Numbered from the stretch's first letter, positions 1 to 5,925 are shown. The stretch is DNA of 6,812 nucleotides from JAHHLP01 sp041609895 (GCA_041609895.1 JBFIPX010000182.1:1-6812); one strand, 5' to 3'. Program-made: numbers and translations. The notes: generated by a model from the sequence alone, not told the origin.

Positions 1-509
1 TACCCCATCGCAGCCTTTCCCAACGCATCAGCAACGCCTACCGTCGACGCATGTGCGCGATGGGCGGTACCGAAGGCATCATTCACGTAGAAGTCTGCGA
101 GTTCGGCCAGTTGGATGGAGAACGCTTCGTCATTGGACTTTTCACCGGGATTGAAGCGCGTATTCTCAAGCAGGATTATTTGCCCGTCGTCCGCCATCGA
201 TACCGCTGACTTTGCGGCCGTGCCGACCGTCTCGGGCACAAAGGTGACGGGCGCGGTAACCAGCTTCTGCAGATGCGTCGCCACAGGTTCAAGAGAGAAC
301 GCCGGGTCAGGATTCCCATTGGGCCGTCCGAGGTGGCTCGCAAGAACCACGATTCCACCTCTGGAGGTAATCGATTCGATAGTTGGGAGCGCCGCCCGGA
401 TTCGGGTGTCGTCGGTTACGAGACCATCCTGGAGGGGCACATTGAAGTCTACTCGGACGAGGATACGACGACCGCGAACGTCGACGTCATCCAGTTTTAG
501 TTTGTTCAT
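1..509 (-). CDS. pgk: Phosphoglycerate kinase, N-terminal part (cut by window edge)
   Basis: Cytoplasmic glycolytic enzyme that transfers the acyl phosphate of 1,3-bisphosphoglycerate to ADP. The minus strand reads open from an ATG at 507-509 to the left edge, giving 169 residues of a family usually about 390-400 long, so most of the C-terminal nucleotide-binding domain is missing. Visible PGK motifs in order are VRVDFNVPL (residues 18-26), SHLGRPNG (58-65), ENTRFNPGE (115-123; most PGKs have ENLRF) and YVNDAFGTAHRAHAST (141-156). These contain the 3-phosphoglycerate-binding Asp21, Asn23, Arg62, Arg118 and Arg151. The start fits the family's short lead-in before VRVDFN. No Shine-Dalgarno sequence precedes it; a palindrome occupies that position. 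It lies 89 bp downstream of gap on the same strand, with an intrinsic terminator between them. The frame is intact. Confidence 0.96.
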   Translation of the reverse strand, partial: MNKLKLDDVDVRGRRILVRVDFNVPLQDGLVTDDTRIRAALPTIESITSRGGIVVLASHLGRPNGNPDPAFSLEPVATHLQKLVTAPVTFVPETVGTAAKSAVSMADDGQIILLENTRFNPGEKSNDEAFSIQLAELADFYVNDAFGTAHRAHASTVGVADALGKAAMG

Positions 510-512
510 TTA

Positions 513-524
513 CTATCGCGATAG
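513..524. promoter_or_regulatory. 12-bp perfect palindrome at the pgk translation start region
   Basis: CTATCGCGATAG is its own reverse complement. It ends 3 nt upstream of the pgk ATG, covering the place where a ribosome binding site would sit. It could be a DNA operator half-buried in the leader, or a short 4-bp RNA hairpin with a CGCG loop. The palindrome is directly visible; a regulatory role is inference. Confidence 0.35.
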
Positions 525-561
525 GCGCGACATATGCATGATCTGACTCTTCGCGCAAAGG

Positions 562-589
562 AAAAGGGCGACCACCCGGCCGCCCTCTT
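562..589 (-). terminator. Intrinsic terminator after gap (possibly bidirectional)
   Basis: Read on the minus strand, GGGCGGCC (585-578), loop GGGT and GGTCGCCC (573-566) form an 8-bp stem with one G-U pair and a 4-nt loop. Flanking A's can extend the stem, and TTTT (565-562) follows directly. It begins about 10 nt after the gap stop codon, the usual place for a Rho-independent terminator. The plus-strand reading also ends in a T-rich run (CTCTTT), so it could stop transcription both ways. It separates gap from pgk. Confidence 0.8.
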
Positions 590-598
590 TCATCCGGA

Positions 599-1624
599 TC
601 AGGCACTAACGGCCTCGGTTCCTTTGCCGACCAGTTTGGCTATGACGTCGACCGTCCGGTTCGCATAACCCCACTCATTGTCGTACCAGCCGACGACCTT
701 GACGAGGTTTCCGTCTGCCATCGTCGAAAGCGCGTCGAAGATGCACGAATGTGGGTTGTGGATTATGTCGGTCGATACAAGCGGGTCCTCCGTGTACTGC
801 AGAATTCCATTGAGATCGCCGCCCGCAGCGTTCTTGAATGCAGCCTTGATGTCATCTACAGATGCGTCTTTCTCCAGCTCTGCAGTGAGGTCAGTGAGCG
901 AGCCGTCCGGCACCGGGACCCGAAGTGCAAACCCATCCAGCTTGCCCTTGAGGTGAGGGAGCACGAGGCCGACAGCTTTCGCGGCGCCGGTGGTCGTAGG
1001 TATGATTGACATAGCAGCGGCGCGAGCACGGCGAAGGTCCTTGTGAGGCGCGTCCTGAATGCGCTGGTCGGCTGTATAGGCGTGGATGGTTGTCATCAGA
1101 CCTTTTCGAACGCCGAAGGCGTCATCGAGGACCTTGACCATCGGAGCGAGGCAGTTCGTGGTGCAGCTGGCGTTCGAGATCACCTGCTCCTCGCCTGTAA
1201 GGACGTCGTCGTTTACGCCCAGTACTATAGTGGCATCTACGTCGCCGCTGGCGGGCGCCGAAATAACTACCTTGCCGGCGCCGGCCTGGAGATGCATTCC
1301 GGCTTTCTCCCTCGTCCGGAAAAGGCCCGTCGATTCCACCACTACGTCTACTCCCAGGTCGCCCCATGGAAGTTTCGACGGATCCCGTTCGCTAAGCACC
1401 TTGAACCGATCTCCATCGACGTGGAGACCGTCACCGTGAACCTTGACTTCGCCCGGATATACCCCATGAATGGAGTCGTATTTGAAAAGGTGTGCAAGCG
1501 TTCCTGCGTCCGTCAGATCGTTAACGGCAACGACGTCGTACTCATCGGACTGACGTTCGAGAATCGACCTGAATACTAGCCTTCCTATTCTGCCAAATCC
1601 ATTGATGCCTAATCTTATTGCCAT
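599..1624 (-). CDS. gap: Glyceraldehyde-3-phosphate dehydrogenase (NAD-type, glycolytic)
   Basis: Cytoplasmic homotetrameric enzyme (family knowledge) that oxidises and phosphorylates glyceraldehyde-3-phosphate to 1,3-bisphosphoglycerate, the substrate of the pgk product encoded next. The 341 residues are full length for GapA (about 330-340). The Rossmann fold opens with GINGFGRIGRLVFR (residues 6-19). Asp36 in VNDL is the acidic residue at the end of the second strand that favours NAD over NADP. The active-site motif SNASCTTNCLAP spans 150-161, with Cys154 as nucleophile and His181 (TTIHAYT) as the paired base. Further family motifs are PTTTGAAKAVG (209-219), RVPVPDGS (235-242) and the C-terminal WYDNEWGYANR (313-323). 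ATG at 1622-1624 is supported by a strong ribosome binding site. An intrinsic terminator follows the stop. I see no frameshift or missing catalytic residue. Confidence 0.99.
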   Translation of the reverse strand: MAIRLGINGFGRIGRLVFRSILERQSDEYDVVAVNDLTDAGTLAHLFKYDSIHGVYPGEVKVHGDGLHVDGDRFKVLSERDPSKLPWGDLGVDVVVESTGLFRTREKAGMHLQAGAGKVVISAPASGDVDATIVLGVNDDVLTGEEQVISNASCTTNCLAPMVKVLDDAFGVRKGLMTTIHAYTADQRIQDAPHKDLRRARAAAMSIIPTTTGAAKAVGLVLPHLKGKLDGFALRVPVPDGSLTDLTAELEKDASVDDIKAAFKNAAGGDLNGILQYTEDPLVSTDIIHNPHSCIFDALSTMADGNLVKVVGWYDNEWGYANRTVDVIAKLVGKGTEAVSA

Positions 1625-1633
1625 CCGTGGTAT

Positions 1634-1639
1634 CCTCCT
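1634..1639 (-). promoter_or_regulatory. Shine-Dalgarno of gap
   Basis: AGGAGG on the minus strand lies 9 nt upstream of the gap ATG and fixes that start. It is the only strong ribosome binding site in the window. The other genes with visible starts (pgk, the TPR gene, the response regulator, lolD, nadA) have weak or no such motif, so gap appears specially equipped for high translation. Confidence 0.8.
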
Positions 1640-1665
1640 GCAGGTTCCATTTATGTCTGGGTGAT

Positions 1666-1685
1666 GGCGGCGGTCACTGGCCGCC
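1666..1685. repeat. GC-rich hairpin in the gap leader
   Basis: GGCGGC (1666-1671) and GCCGCC (1680-1685) pair perfectly around an 8-nt loop. The element is 41 bp upstream of the gap start and downstream of the predicted gap -7 box, so it would lie in the 5' untranslated leader of the gap mRNA. No T-run follows on either strand, so it is not a typical terminator. It may affect leader stability or translation (inference). Confidence 0.4.
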
Positions 1686-1724
1686 GGAACGATCGTCGAG
1701 TCGGACGGATCGCATTGCCAGTTT

Positions 1725-1732
1725 CAAAAATA
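1725..1732 (-). promoter_or_regulatory. Bacteroidota-type -7 box for gap
   Basis: The minus strand reads TATTTTTG, an exact match to the Bacteroidota primary-sigma -7 consensus TAnnTTTG. It lies about 100 bp upstream of the gap ATG in the correct orientation. I find no TTG at the expected distance for the -33 box, so only half of the promoter is supported. The box is enclosed by the inverted pair GTTTC (1721-1725) and GAAAC (1734-1738), which could be an operator. Confidence 0.5.
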
Positions 1733-1801
1733 CGAAACCCACACAGCCAGTTACTTGTTTCGATTGTGAAAGCGCGCCTAACATCATCGCTAATGGAGGT
1801 T

Positions 1802-1814
1802 TCACAGTATGTGA
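1802..1814. promoter_or_regulatory. Small palindrome TCACA-GTA-TGTGA
   Basis: Two perfect 5-bp arms around a 3-nt centre in the middle of the divergent gap/TPR region. The size and symmetry suit a dimeric regulator. The half-sites resemble CRP-family half-sites but run in the opposite order and with shorter spacing than the classical TGTGA-N6-TCACA. A random origin is possible. Confidence 0.25.
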
Positions 1815-1851
1815 CTTCTTCGTGCATTAGCGGCTGACGCGATTCCCGAGA

Positions 1852-1883
1852 TTGCCTACGCGGCATACGTGTCGATATTTTTC
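1852..1883 (+). promoter_or_regulatory. Candidate promoter for the TPR-regulator-ABC operon
   Basis: TTG (1852-1854), a 21-nt spacer, then TATTTTTC (1876-1883), which matches the Bacteroidota -7 consensus TAnnTTTG at all but the last base. The spacing fits the reported TTG-N17-23-TAnnTTTG arrangement. It would give a leader of about 70 nt before the ATG at 1958. No better candidate was seen in the region. Confidence 0.35.
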
Positions 1884-1957
1884 TTTGCTGTCCAATTAGC
1901 CGCAGATCGGCACGTTGGGCGGCGTCATCCAGATAGTTCCTGAACCTCCTTTCCCAT

Positions 1958-2668
1958 ATGTCAACCCTCAAGCCTACCAAGAAGATTTCTCGCCGCCAGG
2001 AGCTGCGGCAGGACACAGTCGTGACCTTTTCGGCGCGTGTCTGGGACTTCGTCGACAAGAATCGATCGACTGCCTACGGTGCGTTGGGCGCGGTCGTCCT
2101 TGTCGTGATCGGAATTCTCGGCTTCCAGTACCTGCAGGCGGAGCGAACGGCGGAGGCGCAAGAATTTCTGGCTCCGGCCGTTCGCTTGTACGAGCAAGGC
2201 AATTATCGTGATGCCCTCGACGGTGTTGGGGTGGAAATGGGTCTAACAGCAATCGCCGACGAATTCGGTTCGACGAACGCCGGCAACCTCGCCCACTTCT
2301 ACGCCGCGGATGCCTACTTCAGGCTCGGCGAGTTCGATCAGGCGTTAATCCACTTCGAGGCTTTCGACAAAGACGCCAACTACCTCGGCGCGAGTGCACT
2401 CGCGGGAGAGGCCGCGGTTCATGAGGCTCGCGGGAACTATGATGCTGCGGGGTCGCTCTTCAAACGCGCCGCCACCATTTTTCCGAACGACCTTGTATCC
2501 CCCACATACCTTCTCAATGCCGGACGAGCGTTTGAGTTGGCGGGGGACTTTGAGGAGGCTGTCGAGACCTACCGTCTGATCGCCGATGAGTATCCGGAAT
2601 CCTCCCAGGCGCGTGAGGTTGACATGTTGGTTGCGCGCGCCGAAGCGAAACGGGAGTCACGCTCGTGA
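1958..2668 (+). CDS. Membrane-anchored tetratricopeptide repeat protein (YfgM-like layout)
   Basis: A 236-residue protein with a positively charged N-terminus (K, R-rich, residues 5-17), one transmembrane segment (about 39-59, rich in A, V, L, I, G) and a helical-repeat domain to the end. TPR-like helix pairs are visible at about 112-136 (AHFYAADAYFRLGEFDQAL...), 146-178 (ending FKRAATIFPND) and 181-215 (ending IADEYPES). The topology predicts a short cytoplasmic tail and a periplasmic repeat domain. This layout recalls YfgM, which in proteobacteria associates with SecYEG and the chaperone PpiD; similar proteins with an N-terminal basic 'KK-EL--D--VTF' stretch are common in Bacteroidota. A role in periplasmic protein handling is inference. 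The ATG has no Shine-Dalgarno sequence, but the conserved basic stretch supports it. It ends 21 bp before the response regulator gene, suggesting cotranscription. Confidence 0.85.
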   Translation: MSTLKPTKKISRRQELRQDTVVTFSARVWDFVDKNRSTAYGALGAVVLVVIGILGFQYLQAERTAEAQEFLAPAVRLYEQGNYRDALDGVGVEMGLTAIADEFGSTNAGNLAHFYAADAYFRLGEFDQALIHFEAFDKDANYLGASALAGEAAVHEARGNYDAAGSLFKRAATIFPNDLVSPTYLLNAGRAFELAGDFEEAVETYRLIADEYPESSQAREVDMLVARAEAKRESRS

Positions 2669-2689
2669 ATCCACGACGGTCGAAAAGAA

Positions 2690-4069
2690 ATGCCTGAACC
2701 TGCTATTCTCGTTGTAGACGATGAGGCGAGCATTCGCCGAACTCTGAGGGAGATCCTCGAATACGAGAAGTTCGACGTTGACGAAGCGGAGGACGGCGAG
2801 TCGGCGCTGGACGCGATGCGAAAGAAGCACTACGACGTCGTGCTGCTCGATGTGAAGATGCCCAAGAAAGACGGCCTGGAAGTTCTGGAGATAGCGTCGG
2901 AAGAAATGCCGGAGGTTCCGGTCGTGATGATTTCTGGGCATGGTTCGATCGAGACCGCTGTCGAGGCAACAAAGCTTGGCGCATTCGACTTTGTCGAAAA
3001 GCCACCCGACCTCAACCGGCTACTCGTCACGCTCCGTAACGCTCTGGACCGGGGCCAGCTCGCGACTGAAAACCGGCGCATGAAGCAAACACTCGTCGAG
3101 CACCACGAGGGTGACTTGACGCCCATTCTAGGCGACAGTCCGGCCATCTCTCGCATTAAGGAGACGGTAGAGCGCGTAGCCCCGACGGAGGCTCGCGTGC
3201 TGATCACGGGCGAGCCGGGGACGGGTAAGGAACTCGTGGCCCGTTGGATTCATCATCTGTCGGGTCGAAAAGATGGCCCTATCGTCGAGGTGAATTGCGC
3301 AGCCATTCCAAGCGAGTTGATAGAGAGCGAGCTGTTTGGTCACGAAAAGGGTTCGTTCACCGGTGCCACCAAGCAGCGCATCGGCAAGTTTGAACAAGCC
3401 GACGGCGGCACGCTCTTCCTCGACGAGATAGGAGACATGAGCCTGTCTGCACAGGCCAAGGTATTGCGCGCACTACAGGAGAGCCGTATCTCGCGCGTCG
3501 GTGGAGATCGCAGTATTCCCGTCAACGTTCGCGTCCTCGCTGCCACGAACAAGAACTTGTTGGAGCAGATTGAGGAAGGTGAGTTTCGAGAAGATCTGTA
3601 TCATCGTCTCAGCGTGATATTGATCGACGTTCCGCCTCTTCGCGACCGACGGGAAGACATACCCGTCATCTCGCGCCACTTCGCTGAACGGCTGGCACGC
3701 CGTAACGGTCTTCAGCCTAAACCGTTCGACAACGATGCAATGGAGCGTCTTCGGTCACTGGATTGGCGCGGTAACGTGCGGGAATTGAATAACGTTGTAG
3801 AGCGACTCCTGATACTGAGCATGGGTGACGAGGTGACAGCGAGGGATGTGGAGCGATTTGTGCAGAGCGGAGGTGCAGGAGGCAACAACATCGATGCGCT
3901 TCTGGCCCAGTTCGAGAATTTCAGTGACTTTAGAGACGAGGCGGAGCGCCTGTTCATTGTCAATAAGCTCGATCAATTCGACTGGAACGTCAGCAAGACT
4001 GCTGAGGCGATCGGAATTCAGAGGTCTCATCTCTACAATAAGATGAACAAGTACGGTATCGAACGTTGA
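2690..4069 (+). CDS. Sigma-54-dependent response regulator, NtrC family
   Basis: A 459-residue cytoplasmic transcription activator with the full three-domain layout. The receiver domain (about 5-120) has the acidic pair Asp10-Asp11, phospho-acceptor Asp54 (VLLDVKMP), Ser82 and Lys104. The AAA+ domain (about 145-375) has Walker A GEPGTGKE (174-181), the sigma-54 contact loop GSFTGA (221-226), Walker B GGTLFLDEIGD (239-249), likely arginine fingers Arg300 and Arg306 (FREDLYHRL) and the sensor II region GNVREL (361-366). A Fis-type helix-turn-helix lies at about 434-455 (VSKTAEAIGIQRSHLYNKMNKY). All key residues are present, so it should be phosphorylated, hydrolyse ATP and open sigma-54 promoters. 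The linker after the receiver (KPPDLNRLLVTLRNALDR) resembles Bacteroidota homologues. No histidine kinase is adjacent, so its partner and target genes are unknown. The ATG at 2690 gives the normal spacing to ILVVDDE. Confidence 0.97.
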   Translation: MPEPAILVVDDEASIRRTLREILEYEKFDVDEAEDGESALDAMRKKHYDVVLLDVKMPKKDGLEVLEIASEEMPEVPVVMISGHGSIETAVEATKLGAFDFVEKPPDLNRLLVTLRNALDRGQLATENRRMKQTLVEHHEGDLTPILGDSPAISRIKETVERVAPTEARVLITGEPGTGKELVARWIHHLSGRKDGPIVEVNCAAIPSELIESELFGHEKGSFTGATKQRIGKFEQADGGTLFLDEIGDMSLSAQAKVLRALQESRISRVGGDRSIPVNVRVLAATNKNLLEQIEEGEFREDLYHRLSVILIDVPPLRDRREDIPVISRHFAERLARRNGLQPKPFDNDAMERLRSLDWRGNVRELNNVVERLLILSMGDEVTARDVERFVQSGGAGGNNIDALLAQFENFSDFRDEAERLFIVNKLDQFDWNVSKTAEAIGIQRSHLYNKMNKYGIER

Positions 4070-4821
4070 TCGATGGCGGCGAGTCCCACCTCGTTTCTAC
4101 GAACACGCCGTTAGTCCAGGTTATCGAACTAACCAAGACCTATGGTGGCGCCAGTGACGGTCGGCTTCTCGTCCTCGATTCCGTTAATCTGTCTGTAGGA
4201 CGTGGCGAAATTGTGGCCGTAACCGGAGAGAGCGGTTCCGGTAAGTCAACACTCCTGCACCTTCTGGGTGCACTCGACCGACCTGACTCCGGCGAGGTGC
4301 TTTACGAAGGCAAGAATGTGTTCGCCAAGACGGATGAAGAGTTGTCGGAGTTTCGGGGAAGCTCGGTCGGCTTTGTTTTCCAATTTCATCACTTGCTTCC
4401 GGAATTCAGCGCGGTCGAGAATGTCGCGATGCCTGCAATAATTCGGCAGCAGCCCTTTGCGGCCGTAAGGAAGCGAGCGATGGAGCTGCTCGACCAGCTT
4501 GGCATTGCCGACCGCGCGTCGCATCGACCAAGCGCCTTGTCCGGTGGCGAGCAGCAGCGAGTGGCGGTCGCGCGTGCGTTGATGAACAATCCGGCCTTGG
4601 TCCTCGCAGACGAGCCGACGGGCAATCTCGACGGCGACACAGCAGGCCGCCTGCAGGACGAGGTGTTGCGGTTGAGTCGCGACCTGAACCAGACCTTTGT
4701 GCTGGCGACGCACAGCACTGCCCTCGCAGCACGGGCGGATCGAACACTGAGGCTGTGTAACCATAAAGTCGAACCGGCAACACGACACGCAGCCGGATCT
4801 GACGCACCGACCAACCGTTAA
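4066..4821 (+). CDS. lolD: ABC transporter ATP-binding protein, LolD-like
   Basis: A 251-residue ATPase subunit expected to sit on the cytoplasmic face of an inner-membrane permease; LolD proper powers release of lipoproteins for transport to the outer membrane. Visible motifs are Walker A GESGSGKST (54-62), Q-loop Gln106, signature LSGGEQQRVAVARAL (158-172), Walker B LVLADEPTGNLD (178-189) and switch His216 (ATHS). FQFHHLLPEFSAVENVAMP (105-123) is very close to the stretch typical of LolD, but the related MacB and FtsE groups make the exact substrate less sure. The only in-frame start that gives a complete domain is TTG at 4066, which overlaps the regulator's TGA in the sequence TTGA and implies translational coupling. 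No LolC/LolE-type permease lies nearby. The C-terminal tail after about residue 236 is polar and poorly conserved. Confidence 0.9.
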   Translation: MIDGGESHLVSTNTPLVQVIELTKTYGGASDGRLLVLDSVNLSVGRGEIVAVTGESGSGKSTLLHLLGALDRPDSGEVLYEGKNVFAKTDEELSEFRGSSVGFVFQFHHLLPEFSAVENVAMPAIIRQQPFAAVRKRAMELLDQLGIADRASHRPSALSGGEQQRVAVARALMNNPALVLADEPTGNLDGDTAGRLQDEVLRLSRDLNQTFVLATHSTALAARADRTLRLCNHKVEPATRHAAGSDAPTNR

Positions 4822-4835
4822 AAGTGTGCGAAGAG

Positions 4836-4902
4836 GTACGATTTGGCCTGACACTTGATGCTAGTTGGGGCAGGCGTGCCAGTGCGCAGGCCACCTTCGT
4901 AC
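4836..4902 (+). promoter_or_regulatory. Long imperfect inverted repeat in the nadA leader
   Basis: Three nested pairs line up around one centre: GTACGA (4836-4841) with TCGTAC (4897-4902), TGGCCTG (4844-4850) with CAGGCCA (4887-4893), and CACT (4852-4855) with AGTG (4881-4884). That makes 17 base pairs broken only by small internal loops. The apex contains a further small hairpin, GGCA (4869-4872) with TGCC (4877-4880). It starts 14 nt after the lolD stop and ends 21 nt before the nadA ATG. No T-run follows on the plus strand, which argues against a simple terminator. It may be a structured RNA leader or a regulator-binding region. Confidence 0.5.
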
Positions 4903-4923
4903 TGTCAATAAGACGCACTACCT

Positions 4924-5919
4924 ATGAGTGAGGCCATTTTGTTCGACCGCGAAGTCGGTTTCGTTAGGCAAGAAATCGACCCGATGCTCGAGCTCCGCGA
5001 GGAGATCAATAAACTCAAGCGTGAAAAGAACGCGGTACTCCTAGCGCACTACTATCAGGAGCCTGAGATTCAGGATCTTGCCGACTACATCGGCGACTCG
5101 TTGGGTCTGGCTCGGCAGGCAGCTGCCACGGATGCGGATATCATCGTGTTCGCCGGTGTACACTTCATGGCGGAGACGGCCAAGATTTTGAACCCAGGCA
5201 AGAAGGTTATCCTCCCCGATCTCAACGCTGGCTGCTCTTTGGCCGACTCGTGCCCGGCCGATGCCTTCGGAGAGTTTACAGCCGCTCATCCCGACCATAT
5301 CGTGATCTCGTACATCAACTGTACGGCAGCGACCAAGGCTCTGACGGACATCATTGTTACCTCCTCGAACGCCGAGCATATCATCCGACAGATACCGTCT
5401 GATCAGCCAATCATATTTGCCCCCGATCGAAACCTCGGCCGATATCTTGCCAAGACAACCGGAAGGACCGACATGTTGATATGGGACGGCGTGTGCATCG
5501 TCCACGAGACGTTCAGCGAAAAGAAGCTTGTTCGTCTCAAGGTTCGCTTTCCGGGCGTCCCTGTGCTGGCGCATCCAGAATGTGAAGAGGCGGTACTTCG
5601 GCACGCTGACTTCATCGGGTCGACCAGTCAGATCCGGAGATACGCTTCAGAAAGCAGCGAGACTGCGTTTATCGTGGCGACCGAGGAAGGTATTCTTCAC
5701 CAGATGAAGAAGGACAATCCGGAGAAGGAGTTTATCCCCGCGCCACCCGAAAGCGGCTGCCAATGCAATCAATGTCCGCATATGCGGCTCAACACGATCG
5801 AGAAGCTTTACCTCTGCCTCAAACATGAGTGGCCCGAGATCGAGATGGAAGAGGAGATTCGGCTTCGCGCGCTCAAGCCTATCGAGAAGATGCTCGAGAT
5901 GAGCGCAGCTGTTGTCTAG
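4924..5919 (+). CDS. nadA: Quinolinate synthase
   Basis: Cytoplasmic [4Fe-4S] enzyme that condenses iminoaspartate with dihydroxyacetone phosphate to quinolinate, the precursor ring of NAD. The 331 residues are within the family range. Recognisable stretches are LLAHYYQEPEIQDLADYIGDS (39-59), VHFMAETAKILNP (79-91), LPDLNAGCSLADSCPAD (97-113), SYINCTAATKA (129-139), PDRNLGRYLAK (167-177) and GCQCNQCPHMRLNT (278-291). Cluster ligands are probably Cys104, Cys191 and Cys284; the 87-residue gap between the first two matches the Escherichia coli spacing (113 and 200). ATG at 4924 gives the extended N-terminus; Met21 is a possible later start, and neither has a strong ribosome binding site. nadB and nadC are not in the window. 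The gene follows lolD by 102 bp containing a large inverted repeat, so it may have its own regulation. It converges on the next gene with 6 bp between stops. Confidence 0.98.
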   Translation: MSEAILFDREVGFVRQEIDPMLELREEINKLKREKNAVLLAHYYQEPEIQDLADYIGDSLGLARQAAATDADIIVFAGVHFMAETAKILNPGKKVILPDLNAGCSLADSCPADAFGEFTAAHPDHIVISYINCTAATKALTDIIVTSSNAEHIIRQIPSDQPIIFAPDRNLGRYLAKTTGRTDMLIWDGVCIVHETFSEKKLVRLKVRFPGVPVLAHPECEEAVLRHADFIGSTSQIRRYASESSETAFIVATEEGILHQMKKDNPEKEFIPAPPESGCQCNQCPHMRLNTIEKLYLCLKHEWPEIEMEEEIRLRALKPIEKMLEMSAAVV

Positions 5920-5925
5920 TTTGTC

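Larger units (their letters stand above)
1625..1957. other. 333-bp divergent intergenic region, no gene seen
   Basis: The region lies between the gap start (minus) and the TPR gene start (plus). Open frames crossing it show no family motifs and run into or out of real genes in the wrong frame, so I call no gene. It holds the gap ribosome binding site, a GC-rich hairpin, a -7 box for gap, a small palindrome and a candidate rightward promoter. The motif GTTTC occurs at 1721, 1757 and 1799 on the plus strand. A weak long-range inverted pair, GCGGCT (1830-1835) with AGCCGC (1898-1903), is also present. Confidence 0.75.

Noticed and set aside
1043..1579. 178-residue open frame on the plus strand opposite gap
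   Set aside because: It is antisense to a highly conserved gene, has no family motifs, and is explained by the codon bias of gap.
1853..1865. TGCC-TACGC-GGCA hairpin as a terminator
   Set aside because: The stem is only 4 bp and the T-run starts more than 10 nt later; that T-run is better read as part of a -7 box.
1908..1922. GGCAC...GGGC as a possible sigma-54 promoter before the TPR gene
   Set aside because: The GG and GC elements are 8 nt apart, not 10, and the -12 TTGC block is missing.
1901..1953. Minus-strand AAAGGAGGT followed by an ATG with about ten codons, a possible leader peptide
   Set aside because: The spacing to the ATG is about 17 nt, too long, and the peptide has no regulatory codon run.
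1651..2058. 135-residue open frame on the minus strand spanning the intergenic region and the TPR gene start
   Set aside because: Composition is rich in Arg and Ser with no recognisable domain, and it overlaps a supported gene on the other strand.
3350..3367. GSFTGA instead of GAFTGA in the regulator's sigma-54 contact loop
   Set aside because: This is a common tolerated variant in functional activators, so it is not evidence of lost sigma-54 activity.
4246..4854. 202-residue open frame on the minus strand opposite lolD
   Set aside because: It is a shadow of the ABC ATPase, without motifs or a ribosome binding site.
5041..5604. 187-residue open frame on the minus strand opposite nadA
   Set aside because: It is fully inside conserved nadA and has no independent support.
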